Below, in pieces: positions 24,663 to 35,872 of a stretch of DNA of 64,000 nucleotides. The stretch is taken from NCBI RefSeq assembly GCF_002884445.1, contig NZ_KZ614144.1, forward strand, positions 971,272 through 1,035,271, in the 5' to 3' direction. Under the pieces are notes generated by a model, which saw nothing but the letters and a program-made list of their open reading frames with translations, searched no databases and was not told where the DNA came from. The stretch's first letter is position 1. Every line of letters starts with the position of its first letter. A program made the translations under genes and the position numbers. Origin of the DNA: Paenibacillus castaneae (GTDB lineage: Bacteria; Bacillota; Bacilli; Paenibacillales; Paenibacillaceae).

Positions 24663-24864
24663 AGGCGGCCAGAGAAAGCGCGGCCGCCAAAAAGCTGCTT
24701 CACCGACCACACTTGCGAGAGTTTGAAGGAAATATGCTCACGCGCAGCGTGGGAAGTTGTTGTCGTAGAGCGATAGCGATCGCTTCTTGAAGACCGGGAA
24801 ATTACCGCATAGCGTGTAATCAGAATTTCCCGGCTTCGAAAGCGACGTAGACAATAACTCCCAC
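24663..24864 (+). other. Large structured element between purC and purS
   Basis: The 330-base gap is rich in stems. GGCGGCC (24663-24669) pairs with GGCCGCC (24681-24687). A ~116-nt imperfect hairpin spans 24749-24864: GTGGGA-GTT-TTGTC on the left against GACAATAACTCCCAC on the right, CGCTTC-type inner arms, and a perfect inner stem CCGGGAAATT (24794-24803) with AATTTCCCGG (24824-24833). No T-run or open frame is present. It may be a miniature inverted-repeat element or a regulatory or processing structure. Confidence 0.65.
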
Positions 24865-24928
24865 CGCCCGCGGACAGCATCGTCCATCACCATCTAGCGA
24901 GAAAAACATACATTTTCAGGAGGCTATT

Positions 24929-25171
24929 ATGAAGGCAACCGTCTACGTCACTATCAAGCAAAACGTTTTGGATCCACAAGGAACAGCTGTGCAAGGAGCG
25001 CTTCACACGCTAGGCTTCTCCGAAGTCGGCAAAGTGCGCATCGGCAAATATTTGGAGCTTGAGCTTGATACGACTGACCGCGCAGAAGCGGAAACTCGCG
25101 TCAAAGCGATGTGTGAGAAGCTGTTCGCGAACACGGTTGTAGAAGATTACCGTTTTGAGCTGGAGGGATAA
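24929..25171 (+). CDS. purS: FGAM synthase PurS subunit
   Basis: An 80-residue protein that bridges PurL and PurQ in the three-part formylglycinamidine ribonucleotide synthase. The pattern [20 protein letters not shown] and GKYLELELD is typical. CAGGAGG precedes the ATG. It ends 4 bases before the purQ start. Confidence 0.95.
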   Translation: MKATVYVTIKQNVLDPQGTAVQGALHTLGFSEVGKVRIGKYLELELDTTDRAEAETRVKAMCEKLFANTVVEDYRFELEG

Positions 25172-25175
25172 GGCG

Positions 25176-25871
25176 ATGAAGTTTGCGGTTCTCGTATTTC
25201 CTGGCTCCAACTGCGATATTGATTGCTACAAAGCAGTGGAAGACACCATCGGACAATCGGTTGACTATGTATGGCATACCGCTACGGATCTATCCGCGTA
25301 TGACGCGATTCTAGTTCCAGGCGGCTTCTCTTACGGTGATTACCTGCGCTGCGGTGCAATTGCTCAATTCGCTGCCGTGATGAACGAAGTGAAGAAAGCA
25401 GCCGAAGCAGGCAAATATATTCTTGGCATTTGCAACGGGTTTCAAATTTTGACGGAAGCTGGCCTCCTGCCAGGTGCACTTATTCGCAATAACGGCTTGA
25501 AGTTCCGCTGCCACCAAGCTCCGCTTGAGGTAGTGAACAGCAAGACAGCTTTCACAAACCAATATTCGCAAGGCGAAATTATTAATATACCGATCGCGCA
25601 TGGCGAAGGCAACTACTTCTGCGATGACGAGACGCTGGCTGAGCTCAAAGCGAACGACCAGATCATATTCCGCTATGCAGGCGACACGAATCCGAACGGT
25701 TCGGTTGATAACATTGCGGGCGTCAGCAACAAAGCAGGAAATGTGGTAGGCATGATGCCGCATCCTGAGCGCGCGATTGACCAATTGCTTGGATCGGAAG
25801 ACGGCAAACGGATGTTTACATCGATTTTGAATGCATGGAGGGAACAACATGACGCAGCAGTTAACGGCTAA
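25176..25871 (+). CDS. purQ: FGAM synthase glutaminase subunit
   Basis: A 231-residue class I glutamine amidotransferase feeding ammonia to PurL. The nucleophile Cys is in [10 protein letters not shown] (about residue 87), and the His/Glu pair in [10 protein letters not shown] near the end. [12 protein letters not shown] starts the domain. ATG 25176 with GGAGG 9 bases upstream is preferred over the frame start at 25155, which lies inside purS. It overlaps purL by 23 bases. Confidence 0.96.
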   Translation: MKFAVLVFPGSNCDIDCYKAVEDTIGQSVDYVWHTATDLSAYDAILVPGGFSYGDYLRCGAIAQFAAVMNEVKKAAEAGKYILGICNGFQILTEAGLLPGALIRNNGLKFRCHQAPLEVVNSKTAFTNQYSQGEIINIPIAHGEGNYFCDDETLAELKANDQIIFRYAGDTNPNGSVDNIAGVSNKAGNVVGMMPHPERAIDQLLGSEDGKRMFTSILNAWREQHDAAVNG

Positions 25872-28095
25872 GGAACCGACGGCGGAGCAAATTGCCGATC
25901 AAAAGATTTACACTCAATTTGGCGTTTCTGATTATGAATTTGATCTCATTTGCGGTTTTCTTGGACGCAAGCCTAACTACACGGAGATCGGCGTATTCAG
26001 CGTTATGTGGTCGGAGCATTGCTCTTACAAAAACTCCAAGCCTATTTTGAAAAAATTCCCGATTACCGGACCTCGCGTTCTTATGGGACCAGGCGAAGGC
26101 GCAGGCATCGTCGATATCGGAGACAATCAAGCGGTTGTATTCAAAATCGAATCGCATAACCATCCCTCTGCGGTTGAGCCTTACCAAGGCGCTGCAACTG
26201 GCGTGGGCGGCATTATCCGCGATATTTTTTCCATGGGCGCTCGTCCGATTGCGCTGCTGAACAGCTTGCGCTTTGGCCGTCTAGAGAATGAACGCGTTAA
26301 ATATTTGTTTGAAAACGTCGTAAGCGGCATCGCGGGCTACGGCAACTGTATCGGAATTCCGACGGTTGCGGGCGAAGTGATGTTCGATGAGAGCTATGAG
26401 GGCAACCCGCTCGTTAACGCGATGTGTGTCGGCCTAATTGATCATGATAAAATTCAGCGCGGCGTCGCCAAAGGGGTAGGCAATCCTGTATTTTACGTAG
26501 GACCTGCAACAGGCCGCGACGGTATTCACGGTGCAACCTTTGCTTCCGTTGAGCTGTCTGAAGAATCCGAAGAGAAACGTACTGCTGTACAGGTCGGCGA
26601 TCCGTTCATGGAGAAGCTTGTTATGGAAGCGACTCTGGAGCTTATCAATTCCGGCATTGTACTTGGCATTCAAGATATGGGAGCAGCAGGACTTACTTGC
26701 TCCAGCGCAGAAATGGCTTCCAAAGCGGGTAATGGCCTTGAGCTTTACCTCGATGAGGTGCCGCAGCGCGAAACAGGCATGACGCCTTATGAAATGATGC
26801 TTTCCGAATCCCAAGAGCGTATGCTCTTTGTCGTAGAGCCGCAGCATGAAGCACAGGCAATGGAAATCTTTGATCGCTGGGGCATCATTTGCGCCAAAGT
26901 TGGTAAAGTAACGGATGACGGACGTCTGCGCTTGTTCCACCAAGGCCAAGAGGTTGCTGATATGCCGGTTAAAGCGCTCGTTGACGAGTGCCCAGTATAC
27001 GACAAACCATCGAAAGAGCCTGCTTACTATAGCGAAAATGCAGCAATCGACACGAATGATTTTGCAGAAATTACTGATTTGACTGGTGCTTTGGAGAAAG
27101 TATTGGCTTCCCCAACTGTTGCAAGCAAAGAATGGGTTTATAACCAATATGATTACATGGTTCGCACATCTACAGCCGTTCAACCGGGCTCAGATGCAGC
27201 AGTTGTAACGATTCGCGGCACGCGCAAGGCGCTTGCGATGACGACTGACTGTAACGGACGTTATGTTTATCTTGATCCTGAAGTAGGCGGACGCATTTCG
27301 GTTGCAGAAGCAGCGCGCAACATTGTTTGTTCTGGAGCAGAGCCGCTTGCAGTAACAGATAACTTGAACTTTGGCAATCCGGAGAAACCAGAAGTATTCT
27401 GGCAGCTTGAGCGCTCGGCTGACGGTATGTCTGAGGCTTGCGTCGTTCTAGATACGCCGGTAATCGGCGGTAATGTGAGCTTGTACAATGAGAATGCGAA
27501 GGGCGCTATTTACCCGACGCCTGTTATCGGAATGGTTGGTTTGGTGCATGATATCGACCACATCACGACACAAGGCTTTAAAGCAGAAGGCGACGTTATT
27601 ATTCTCGTAGGCGAGACGAAAGCGGAGCTAGGCGGCAGTGAGCTGCAATACGTGCTGCAAGGAGCGCCATCTGGTCGTCCTCCTGAAATTGATCTGGCTG
27701 TAGAGAAGAAAGTAATTGATACGGTATTAGGTGCTATTCAGAAGGGTCTCGTAGCATCGGCTCATGACTTGTCCGAAGGCGGCATCGCCGTTGCTGTTGC
27801 AGAATCATGCATTAGCGGACGTCTCGGTGCGGACGTCGCTCTTGCGACTGAGCTTCGTCCTGACCACCTTCTGTTCAGCGAATCGCAATCACGCATTTTG
27901 CTCTCAGCTAAGCCTGAGCAAGCTGCAGCATTGCAAGCATGGCTAACAGAGCAAGGTGTTGTTCATACGGAAATTGGTACTGTTCGTGGAAGCAGCCTGA
28001 CCATAAGCGTCAATGGGAAAGCCGGCATTCAGGCGCCGGTACAACAACTGGAGAAGGTCTGGAAGGATGCGATTCCATGTCTGATGAAAAAATAG
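25849..28095 (+). CDS. purL: FGAM synthase large subunit
   Basis: A 748-residue small-type PurL, which needs PurS and PurQ. It converts FGAR, glutamine and ATP to FGAM. Motifs include [41 protein letters not shown] and the repeat-half QPGSDAAV with [15 protein letters not shown] 25849 is preceded by GGAGGGAAC inside purQ. The last 19 bases overlap purF. Confidence 0.96.
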   Translation: MTQQLTAKEPTAEQIADQKIYTQFGVSDYEFDLICGFLGRKPNYTEIGVFSVMWSEHCSYKNSKPILKKFPITGPRVLMGPGEGAGIVDIGDNQAVVFKIESHNHPSAVEPYQGAATGVGGIIRDIFSMGARPIALLNSLRFGRLENERVKYLFENVVSGIAGYGNCIGIPTVAGEVMFDESYEGNPLVNAMCVGLIDHDKIQRGVAKGVGNPVFYVGPATGRDGIHGATFASVELSEESEEKRTAVQVGDPFMEKLVMEATLELINSGIVLGIQDMGAAGLTCSSAEMASKAGNGLELYLDEVPQRETGMTPYEMMLSESQERMLFVVEPQHEAQAMEIFDRWGIICAKVGKVTDDGRLRLFHQGQEVADMPVKALVDECPVYDKPSKEPAYYSENAAIDTNDFAEITDLTGALEKVLASPTVASKEWVYNQYDYMVRTSTAVQPGSDAAVVTIRGTRKALAMTTDCNGRYVYLDPEVGGRISVAEAARNIVCSGAEPLAVTDNLNFGNPEKPEVFWQLERSADGMSEACVVLDTPVIGGNVSLYNENAKGAIYPTPVIGMVGLVHDIDHITTQGFKAEGDVIILVGETKAELGGSELQYVLQGAPSGRPPEIDLAVEKKVIDTVLGAIQKGLVASAHDLSEGGIAVAVAESCISGRLGADVALATELRPDHLLFSESQSRILLSAKPEQAAALQAWLTEQGVVHTEIGTVRGSSLTISVNGKAGIQAPVQQLEKVWKDAIPCLMKK

Positions 28096-29561
28096 GACAG
28101 GAGCCACTGTTATGGACGGGAGACCACTATAACGAAGGCATTGGCCGTGACGATATATTTGATAAATTGCGTGAGGAGTGCGGCGTTTTCGGGATATTCA
28201 ATCTCCCCGAAGCGTCCAATCTCTCTTATTACGGGCTTCATGCACTTCAGCATCGCGGTGAGGAAAGCGCAGGCATCTGTACGGTAGATACGAGTAAAGG
28301 CAATAAATTCGAGTATCATCATGGTATGGGGCTTGTCAAAGAAGTATTCGACAAGGATAATCTAGATCGGCTGACGGGCGACCGTGCAATTGGTCATGTT
28401 CGTTATTCGACCGCGGGAGAAAGCAAGCTGGCTAATGCGCAGCCGCTTATTTTCCGCTATCGTGACGGTGATCTTGCGGTTGCTACGAACGGCAATATCG
28501 TGAACGCACCGGAAATTCGCCGCGAGCTGGAAATGCAGGGCTCCATCTTCCAAACCTCAAGTGATACGGAAGTAATCGCGCATCTTATTGCGCGCTCGCC
28601 GAAGGATTTCGAGACGGCAGCGAAGGAAGCTTTGCAGCGTATTGTCGGCGGCTTCGCCTTCCTTATTATGACGAATGATAAGCTGCTCGTTGCATCTGAT
28701 CCGCATGGCTTGCGTCCGCTTGTTATGGGCCGGATCGGCGAGGGCTATGTATTCTCCTCCGAATCCTGCGCTTTTGAGACGATTGGCGCGGAGTATGAGC
28801 GTGATGTTCAGCCTGGAGAATTGCTTATTCTGGATTCGAACGGCATGCGCGAGGATCGTTACGCCGATGTTGATCGGCGCGCGACCTGTGCGATGGAATA
28901 CATTTATTTTGCAAGGCCGGATAGTGATATTAACGGAATCAACATTCATATGGCGCGCAAACGGATGGGACGCCGCTTGGCGGAGGAATCTTTCGTGGAT
29001 GCAGATATCGTAACCGGTGTGCCAGATTCCAGTATTTCAGCGGCGATTGGTTATGCAGAGCAGACCGGTATTCCTTATGAGCTTGGCTTAATTAAAAATA
29101 AATATACAGGCCGGACCTTCATTCAGCCTTCTCAAGAGCTTCGCGAGAAAGGTGTGAAAATGAAGCTTTCCGCCGTTCGTAAAGTCGTTGAAGGCAAGCG
29201 CGTTGTAATGATCGATGATTCCATCGTGCGCGGCACGACATCGCTTCGTATTGTTAACCTGCTTCGTGAAGCAGGGGCAACCGAGGTGCATGTGCGGATT
29301 ACATCGCCGCCTTTCAAGAACCCTTGCTACTACGGCATTGATACGCCAGACCGCAAGGAGCTTATTGCTTCTTTTCGGACAGTGGAAGAAATTCGGAAGC
29401 AAATTAATGCCGATTCATTATCTTTTATAAGCAATGAAGGCTTTGTGGAATCCGTTGGCGGCAATGATGGAGCATATAATCGCGGCATGTGTCTAGCGTG
29501 CTTCGATAATGATTATCCAACGCCGGTCAATGAAGAGTCGGACAAAAGCTGCAGCTGCTAA
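28077..29561 (+). CDS. purF: Glutamine PRPP amidotransferase
   Basis: A 494-residue enzyme for the first committed step, PRPP plus glutamine to phosphoribosylamine. The first ~34 residues before Cys in [10 protein letters not shown] form a propeptide, removed to expose the N-terminal nucleophile Cys. The phosphoribosyltransferase motif is [14 protein letters not shown]. Cysteines at the C-terminus ([12 protein letters not shown]) fit the Fe-S type known from Bacillus. ATG 28077 lies within the purL end, with GGAAGGA upstream. Confidence 0.95.
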   Translation: MSDEKIGQEPLLWTGDHYNEGIGRDDIFDKLREECGVFGIFNLPEASNLSYYGLHALQHRGEESAGICTVDTSKGNKFEYHHGMGLVKEVFDKDNLDRLTGDRAIGHVRYSTAGESKLANAQPLIFRYRDGDLAVATNGNIVNAPEIRRELEMQGSIFQTSSDTEVIAHLIARSPKDFETAAKEALQRIVGGFAFLIMTNDKLLVASDPHGLRPLVMGRIGEGYVFSSESCAFETIGAEYERDVQPGELLILDSNGMREDRYADVDRRATCAMEYIYFARPDSDINGINIHMARKRMGRRLAEESFVDADIVTGVPDSSISAAIGYAEQTGIPYELGLIKNKYTGRTFIQPSQELREKGVKMKLSAVRKVVEGKRVVMIDDSIVRGTTSLRIVNLLREAGATEVHVRITSPPFKNPCYYGIDTPDRKELIASFRTVEEIRKQINADSLSFISNEGFVESVGGNDGAYNRGMCLACFDNDYPTPVNEESDKSCSC

Positions 29562-29615
29562 TAGCAGTTATACATGAAGCATCAAATGCAAAATTAGTGA
29601 AGGAGTTGACCGATA

Positions 29616-30659
29616 GTGTCAGAAGCATACAAAAAAGCAGGCGTCGATATAGCGGCGGGCAACGAAGCGGTTGAACGGATGAAGAAGCACGTAAAGCGGA
29701 CTTACCGCCCAGAGGTGCTGGCAGAGCTTGGCGGCTTCGGCGGTTTGTTCAGCTTGAACAAGGATAAGTATGATGAGCCTGTGCTCGTGTCCGGAACGGA
29801 TGGCGTTGGGACTAAGCTGAAGCTTGCTTTTGCAATGGATAAGCATGACACGATCGGCATTGATGCCGTTGCGATGTGCGTGAATGATATTATCGTACAA
29901 GGCGCGGAGCCTTTATTCTTCCTTGATTACTTGGCTTGTGACAAAGTCGTGCCTGAGAAGATCGAAGCGATCGTCAAAGGAATTTCGGAAGGCTGCTTGC
30001 AAGCAGGCTGCTCTTTGATCGGCGGCGAAACAGCTGAAATGCCAGGTATGTATCAAGGCGGAGAATATGATATTGCAGGCTTTACGGTTGGTATTGTGGA
30101 TAAAAAGAAGATGATCGACGGCTCTACGATTGCAGCTGGCGACGCGGTTATCGGCTTCGCTTCCAGCGGCATTCACAGCAACGGCTTCTCGCTCGTTCGT
30201 CGTTTGCTGCTTGAGGATGCTGGCTACAAGCTGGATCAAGAGCTTGAAGAGCTTGGCGGCGCTAAGCTTGGCGATGTGCTGATCGAGCCAACACGCATCT
30301 ATGTCAAATCAGCGCTTAAGCTGATTGAGCAGGTAGAAGTGAAAGGCATGGCGCATATTACAGGCGGCGGCTTTATCGAGAATATTCCGCGGGTGCTTCC
30401 AGACGGCGTAAACGTTGATGTAGAATACGGCTCATGGCCGATTCTGCCGATCTTTGATTTGATGCAAAATAAAGGTGAAATTACGAATCGTGACATGTTC
30501 ACGACTTTTAATATGGGCATTGGTTTGGTTGTTGTTGTCCCTGCTGATCAAGCTGACGATGCCATTCGCATTGCGAACGAGCTTGGCGAGCAGGCTTACC
30601 GTATCGGAACGGTTACGGAAGGAAGCCGCATCGTAACGTTTACTGGAGCGACTGTATAA
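29616..30659 (+). CDS. purM: AIR synthetase
   Basis: A 347-residue PurM that cyclises FGAM to AIR with ATP. Typical segments are [45 protein letters not shown] and [17 protein letters not shown]. The start is GTG with AAGGAG about 10 bases before it. The stop TAA shares its last base with the purN ATG. Confidence 0.96.
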   Translation: MSEAYKKAGVDIAAGNEAVERMKKHVKRTYRPEVLAELGGFGGLFSLNKDKYDEPVLVSGTDGVGTKLKLAFAMDKHDTIGIDAVAMCVNDIIVQGAEPLFFLDYLACDKVVPEKIEAIVKGISEGCLQAGCSLIGGETAEMPGMYQGGEYDIAGFTVGIVDKKKMIDGSTIAAGDAVIGFASSGIHSNGFSLVRRLLLEDAGYKLDQELEELGGAKLGDVLIEPTRIYVKSALKLIEQVEVKGMAHITGGGFIENIPRVLPDGVNVDVEYGSWPILPIFDLMQNKGEITNRDMFTTFNMGIGLVVVVPADQADDAIRIANELGEQAYRIGTVTEGSRIVTFTGATV

Positions 30660-31279
30660 TGGGAGCACTTCGCATCGCTGTTTTCGCTTCGGGACAAGGC
30701 ACGAACTTCCAAGCGATTATAGATGCGGTGCAGGAGGGGAAGCTCGATGTAAGCATCGAGCTTCTTGTTTGTGACAAGCCTGCCGCTCCCGTCGTGGAGC
30801 GCGCTAAGCGGGCGGGTGTGGACACGTTCCTGTTCACACCGAAGAACTACCCGTCCCGTGAAGCCTATGAGACGGAAATCATTGCCGAGCTTGAGCGCCG
30901 CGGTGTGGAGCTTATTGTGCTTGCCGGTTATATGCGCATTATTACCTCCGTTGTCGTGGAGCCGTATTACGGCAGGATGATTAATATTCATCCTGCCTTG
31001 CTGCCGGCTTTCCCTGGCGTGAACGGGATCGGGCAAGCGTTGGACTATGGCGTTAAGGTGACCGGCGTCACCGTCCACTATGTGGACGGCGGCATGGACA
31101 GCGGACCGATTATTGCGCAGTCTGTAGTAGCAGTAGAGGATGACGATACGGAAAGCTCGCTCGCGGTGCGCATTCACGCCGCGGAGCAGGCACTGCTGCC
31201 AGCTATCATCCAGCAAATCGCGCAAGGCCGCGTCACGCTGGACGGCCGCCGCGTTACTGTGCTCAGGGGAGAGGAATAG
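30659..31279 (+). CDS. purN: GAR transformylase
   Basis: A 206-residue folate-dependent formyltransferase converting GAR to FGAR. FASGQGTNFQAI binds phosphate, and LAGYMRIIT, NIHPALLPAFPG and VTVHYVDGGMDSGPI carry the catalytic Asn, His and Asp. The stop codon TAG (31277-31279) lies in the first palindrome of the tandem repeat that follows, so the repeat sets the exact protein end. Confidence 0.95.
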   Translation: MGALRIAVFASGQGTNFQAIIDAVQEGKLDVSIELLVCDKPAAPVVERAKRAGVDTFLFTPKNYPSREAYETEIIAELERRGVELIVLAGYMRIITSVVVEPYYGRMINIHPALLPAFPGVNGIGQALDYGVKVTGVTVHYVDGGMDSGPIIAQSVVAVEDDDTESSLAVRIHAAEQALLPAIIQQIAQGRVTLDGRRVTVLRGEE

Positions 31280-31753
31280 AGCTAGAAACTAGCTCTATTC
31301 CACAAACTCGGGTTACTTAAGGCCAAATAGAGCTAGAAATTAGCTCTATTGTCCCCGAAAGCGGCGGAAATGAGCTCATACGGCTGTAGGTTGAAGGAAT
31401 AGAGCTAGAAACTAGCTCTATTCCACAAACTCAGGTTACTTAGGGGCAAATAGAGCTAAAATTAGCTCTATTTGCCCCGAAAGCGGCAGAAATGAGCTCA
31501 TTCGGCGGTAGGTTGAAGAAATAGAGCTAGAAATTAGCTCTATTCCCCAAACTCAGGTTACTTAAGGCCAAATAGAGCTAGAAATTAGCTCTATTGTCCC
31601 CGAAAACGGCAGAAATGAGCTCATACGGCTGTAGGTTGAAGAAATAGAGCTAGAAACTAGCTCTATTCCACAAACTCAGGTTACTTAGGGCCAAATAGAG
31701 CTAGAAATTAGCTCTATTGTCCCCGAAAGCGGCGGAAATGAGCTCATACGGCT
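31274..31753 (+). repeat. Four ~122-bp tandem repeats with paired palindromes
   Basis: Units start near 31274, 31397, 31519 and 31642. Each unit holds two hairpins built on AATAGAGCTAG-AAA/T-CTAGCTCTATT, joined by CCACAAACTCAGGTTACTTA and CCCCGAAAGCGGCAGAAATG-type linkers. That gives eight hairpins between purN and purH. Copies differ by few bases, so the array is recent or homogenised. There is no open frame. Confidence 0.95.
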
Positions 31754-31820
31754 AGTGTGAGTTAGGGAAGCTGGCTTCCCTTTATATATGTTTGTTCAAT
31801 TAGATGAGGAGGGTATTAAT

Positions 31821-33368
31821 ATGGCTATTCGCAGAGCGTTAATTAGTGTTTCTGACAAGTCGGGAATCGTGGAGTTTTCCAGAGGGTTAGCAAGCCAAGG
31901 TGTGCAAATTATTTCTACTGGTGGTACGTTCAGCCTGCTGCAGAAGGAAGGCGTTCCCGTTATCGGTATTTCTGATGTAACGGGCTTTCCGGAGATTCTG
32001 GATGGTCGCGTCAAAACTCTTCACCCTGCGGTGCATAGCGGACTGCTAGCTGTTCGTGATGATGAAGAGCACCAGAAAGCAATGAAAGAGCTTGGCCTCG
32101 ATTATATTGACATGGTTATCGTTAACCTGTATCCATTCAAAGAAACGATTGCTAAGCCAGATGTGACGTATGAGGATGCAATCGAAAATATCGATATCGG
32201 CGGTCCTACAATGCTCCGCTCAGCTGCCAAAAACCATGCATTCGTTACTGTTGTGGTTGATGCCGCTGACTACGGAACAATACTTGAGGAAGTAAAGGCA
32301 CAGGGCGATACAACGCTCGAGACTCGCAAACGCCTCGCAGCCAAAGTATTCCGTCATACAGCAGCTTATGATTCCCTAATTTCCGATTACCTATCTAAGC
32401 AAATGGGCGAGCCGCTTCCTGAGACTTATACCGTTACTTATGAGAAGGTGCAAGATCTTCGGTACGGCGAAAATCCGCATCAGAAGGCTGCATTCTACAG
32501 CAAGCCGCTTGCCGCATCTGGCAATGTGACAACAGCTGAGCAGCTGCACGGCAAAGAGCTTTCCTACAACAATATTAGCGATGCTAACGCTGCGCTTGCG
32601 ATTCTCAAAGAATTCGACGAGCCTGCGGTTGTGGCGGTCAAACATATGAACCCATGTGGGGTAGGCATCGGCGCAACGATTCATGAAGCGTACCAAAAAG
32701 CTTATGCGGCTGATCCAACGTCCATTTTTGGCGGTATCGTAGCGGCTAACCGTACAATCGGAGTGGATACGGCTGAGCTGCTTGGCGGCATATTCCTTGA
32801 AATCATTATCGCTCCGGACTTTACTCCGGAAGCGCTTGAAGTGCTGACGAAGAAAAAAAATATTCGTTTAATGAAGCTGGGCGAGCTTTCAGCAGCTGGC
32901 GAGCGCAAGCCGGAATGGCTTGTAACGTCGGTTGACGGCGGCATGCTCGTGCAAGAGAGCGATGTTCATAGTGTTACGGAAGCGGATCTGCAATTTGTTA
33001 CAGACCGCAAGCCGACAGCGGAAGAGCTAAAGCAGCTTCTATTCGGCTGGAAAGTAGTAAAGCATGTGAAATCCAACGCGATTCTGCTTGCAAAAGACGA
33101 TATGACAATTGGTGTAGGCGCAGGCCAAATGAACCGCGTAGGAGCGGCCCGCATTGCGATAGAGCAAGCAGGCGAAGCTGCAAAAGGCTCAGCACTGGCG
33201 TCCGATGCATTCTTCCCAATGGGAGATACAGTAGAGCTTGCGGCTAAAGCAGGCATTACAGCTATTATTCAACCAGGCGGCTCAATTAAGGATGAAGAAT
33301 CGATTGCGGCTGCGAACGCGAACAATATCGCCATGGTGTTCACAAGCGTACGTCATTTCAAACACTAG
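31821..33368 (+). CDS. purH: AICAR transformylase / IMP cyclohydrolase
   Basis: A 515-residue bifunctional enzyme for the last two steps to IMP. The N-terminal MGS-like cyclohydrolase domain ([40 protein letters not shown]) spans ~1-195. The transformylase follows, with [22 protein letters not shown] and a [12 protein letters not shown] tail. ATG 31821 follows GAGGAGGG; the in-frame start 11 codons upstream lacks a site. It is the first gene after the repeat array. Confidence 0.96.
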   Translation: MAIRRALISVSDKSGIVEFSRGLASQGVQIISTGGTFSLLQKEGVPVIGISDVTGFPEILDGRVKTLHPAVHSGLLAVRDDEEHQKAMKELGLDYIDMVIVNLYPFKETIAKPDVTYEDAIENIDIGGPTMLRSAAKNHAFVTVVVDAADYGTILEEVKAQGDTTLETRKRLAAKVFRHTAAYDSLISDYLSKQMGEPLPETYTVTYEKVQDLRYGENPHQKAAFYSKPLAASGNVTTAEQLHGKELSYNNISDANAALAILKEFDEPAVVAVKHMNPCGVGIGATIHEAYQKAYAADPTSIFGGIVAANRTIGVDTAELLGGIFLEIIIAPDFTPEALEVLTKKKNIRLMKLGELSAAGERKPEWLVTSVDGGMLVQESDVHSVTEADLQFVTDRKPTAEELKQLLFGWKVVKHVKSNAILLAKDDMTIGVGAGQMNRVGAARIAIEQAGEAAKGSALASDAFFPMGDTVELAAKAGITAIIQPGGSIKDEESIAAANANNIAMVFTSVRHFKH

Positions 33369-33380
33369 GGAGGTTATTCT

Positions 33381-34646
33381 ATGCGGATATTGGTCGTAGG
33401 CGGCGGTGGACGAGAGCATGCAATCGTCTGGGCGCTGAAGAAGAGCGAGAAGGTTACAAACATTTTTTGCGCGCCGGGCAATGCCGGTATAGCGCAGCTT
33501 GCCGAGTGCGTGCCAATTGCGGTAGGACAATTCGATGAGCTGATTTCTTTTGCCAAGGATAAAGCGATTGACCTTGTTTTTGTTGGGCCGGATGATCCTC
33601 TTGCCGATGGTATTGTAGATGCGTTCGAAGCGCACGGCATCAAGGCATACGGACCTCGTAAAAATGCAGCGGAAATCGAAGGCAGCAAAATTTTTATGAA
33701 AAATTTGTTGAAGAAATACAACATTCCGACTGCGAAGTACGAAACGTTTACTGATTATGAAGCGGCATCCGCTTATTTGAACAAGCAAACGGCTCCTATC
33801 GTTATTAAAGCAGACGGTCTGGCAGCAGGGAAAGGCGTTACTGTTGCGGCTACGCTTGAGGAAGCAGAGCAAGCGCTGAAGGATATGATGCTTAACAAGA
33901 TTTTCGGAGATGCGGGCAGCCAAATCGTTATTGAAGAATGTCTTGTTGGCCAAGAAATGTCAATTCTTGCATTCGTTGATGGTGAAACCGTCAGGGCAAT
34001 GGTGCCTGCGCAGGACCATAAGCCGATCTTCGATGGCGATAAGGGACCGAATACGGGAGGGATGGGGACGTATACCCCGCTGCCGCATATCGATCCCGCT
34101 ATTGTCGAACAATCTATTGCCAACATTATCATTCCTACGGCAAAAGCAATGGTTAGCGAAGGCCGTCCATTCCGCGGCGTGTTGTTCGCAGGACTTATGA
34201 TTACGAAAGACGGTCCGAAGACGATCGAGTTCAACGCTCGCATGGGTGATCCTGAGACGCAGGTTGTACTTCCTCGCCTCGAAACCGAATTGCTCGACAT
34301 CGTACTTGCTTCTATGAATGGCAGCTTGGATCAAATAGACATCAAGTGGAGCAATGAAGCAGCTGTATGCGTCGTTGTTGCATCGGAAGGTTATCCTGCT
34401 TCCTATCCGAAGGGACGGGTTATTACTGGTCTTGCAGAAGCAGAAGCGCAGGGCGCGCTTGTGTTCCACGCAGGCACAGCAGAGAAGGATGGACAGTTCG
34501 TTACTAACGGAGGGCGAGTGCTCGGCATTGTTGGCCGTGGCCGCGATATTGCGGAGGCTCGCGCACGCGCATATGAAGCGGTTAGTGTCATCGATTTTGA
34601 AGGAAAACAGAATCGAACGGATATTGCTGCTAAAGCGCTCGTATAA
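33381..34646 (+). CDS. purD: GAR synthetase
   Basis: A 421-residue ATP-grasp ligase joining phosphoribosylamine and glycine. The N-terminal VVGGGGREHAIVWALKKS, IKADGLAAGKGVTVA and FNARMGDPETQ motifs are clear. GGGAGG precedes the ATG, 12 bases after purH. It is the last gene of the operon and is followed by a strong terminator. Confidence 0.96.
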   Translation: MRILVVGGGGREHAIVWALKKSEKVTNIFCAPGNAGIAQLAECVPIAVGQFDELISFAKDKAIDLVFVGPDDPLADGIVDAFEAHGIKAYGPRKNAAEIEGSKIFMKNLLKKYNIPTAKYETFTDYEAASAYLNKQTAPIVIKADGLAAGKGVTVAATLEEAEQALKDMMLNKIFGDAGSQIVIEECLVGQEMSILAFVDGETVRAMVPAQDHKPIFDGDKGPNTGGMGTYTPLPHIDPAIVEQSIANIIIPTAKAMVSEGRPFRGVLFAGLMITKDGPKTIEFNARMGDPETQVVLPRLETELLDIVLASMNGSLDQIDIKWSNEAAVCVVVASEGYPASYPKGRVITGLAEAEAQGALVFHAGTAEKDGQFVTNGGRVLGIVGRGRDIAEARARAYEAVSVIDFEGKQNRTDIAAKALV

Positions 34647-34696
34647 GCAAAGCTATGTTGAAATGACCATATAAATGGATGATATTTACAATAATG

Positions 34697-34748
34697 GACC
34701 ATTCACTTCGTTTGCTTGAAAAAAGCAGCGTGTGAATGGTCTTTTTTT
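34697..34748 (+). terminator. Terminator of the purine operon
   Basis: GACCATTCAC and GTGAATGGTC form a 10-bp stem followed by T7. It ends the transcript that starts near 20110. Confidence 0.9.
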
Positions 34749-34855
34749 CTGCTAAAGGTGTCATATTCTCTCGAAAGGTGTTACTATTTTGTAACTCTCT
34801 TAATCTGTTGTTCTATTAAGATAGAACTATCAGCTAGGAATAGAAGGTGAGCGAA

Positions 34856-35842
34856 ATGGAAAGAAGAAAGAAACGCCGTCGCAGACTTTTGGTACTGTTC
34901 ATTTTGGCAGCAGTTATGATATGGATTGGCGGTTGTGCGGTAAGCAAGCCCTTAAGCCTGTCATCGTTCATGTCGATAGGCAGCAAACCAGTCGTGAATG
35001 CAGGAACGAGCGAGCAGGGTCCGCAGACAGAAGCAGGAAAGAATAACGGAAACCAATTCATTGTAGTTGGAAATACGGGATCGGATAATGAGAAGCCGGG
35101 ACCGGGTCATTCGAGTAACGGAGAGACAAGCGTGCCAACGCCTAATAAGCCGGATACGACCGAAAAGGATAAGCCTGACACGCCAGCAACCGAGCCTCCT
35201 GAGAAGCCGGCAGTTGATAAATCTGAGCCTATCGAATCGGAAAAGCCTGTTGATGGAGCAAAGAATAAATGCGAGAAATGTATTGCGTTAACATTTGATG
35301 ATGGACCCGATAGTCGTTATACAACAGCAATTCTGGATATTTTGAAGGAAAAGAAAGTTAAGGCTACTTTTTTTGTAGTAGGACTGCAAGTGAGCAAATT
35401 CCCGGAAGTACTTAAGCGTATTGACGAAGAAGGTCATTCGATTGGCAATCATACTTATAATCATAAAGACTTGTCTAAACTGAATAAAGAACAAATACTT
35501 AAGGAAATGACCACAGCAGATGCTGAAATTGAGAAGGCGATCGGTTATACGCCAACATTATTCCGTGCTCCTTATGGCGCTGTTAACGACGCATTAATGG
35601 AAATCATGAAGGAATACAAGCGCGAATCGATCTTATGGAACATCGATACGCGCGACTGGGCAGGGACTCCCGCTGCTGATATGCAAAAAATGATAAAGAA
35701 ACAAGCGAAGCCGAATGGTATAATTTTAATGCATTCTTTTGGCGGCAAAAAAATTCAGAACACGGTCGATGCGCTTCCAGGTATCATTGATGAACTAGAA
35801 GAAATGGGTTATACATTAGTGACCATTGAACAGCTGGATTAA
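34856..35842 (+). CDS. Polysaccharide deacetylase lipoprotein (NodB domain)
   Basis: A 328-residue protein. A basic start (MERRKKRRRRLL), hydrophobic stretch and IGGC lipobox (Cys about residue 28) mark a lipoprotein. A ~90-residue Pro/Glu/Lys-rich linker crosses the wall. The NodB domain at ~140-325 has LTFDDGPD (metal Asp and catalytic base), GNHTYNH (metal His pair), LFRAPYGA and ILMHSFGG. It should remove acetyl groups from peptidoglycan or another amino-sugar polymer outside the membrane. AAGGTG lies 6 bases before ATG 34856. Confidence 0.92.
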   Translation: MERRKKRRRRLLVLFILAAVMIWIGGCAVSKPLSLSSFMSIGSKPVVNAGTSEQGPQTEAGKNNGNQFIVVGNTGSDNEKPGPGHSSNGETSVPTPNKPDTTEKDKPDTPATEPPEKPAVDKSEPIESEKPVDGAKNKCEKCIALTFDDGPDSRYTTAILDILKEKKVKATFFVVGLQVSKFPEVLKRIDEEGHSIGNHTYNHKDLSKLNKEQILKEMTTADAEIEKAIGYTPTLFRAPYGAVNDALMEIMKEYKRESILWNIDTRDWAGTPAADMQKMIKKQAKPNGIILMHSFGGKKIQNTVDALPGIIDELEEMGYTLVTIEQLD

Positions 35843-35872
35843 GATAGGGATATGCACGAGGAGGCTGTAAAG

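Noticed and set aside
24653-24880. Minus-strand frame between purC and purS
   Set aside because: It arises from the inverted-repeat element; composition is Arg/Ser-rich and no family or start signal is seen.
26434-27183. 249-residue minus-strand frame inside purL
   Set aside because: Antisense to a fully matching PurL; no ribosome site or recognisable family.
31274-31753. CRISPR or T-box-like leader
   Set aside because: The repeats are tandem without spacers and contain no T-box or Stem I motifs; they are palindromic tandem units.
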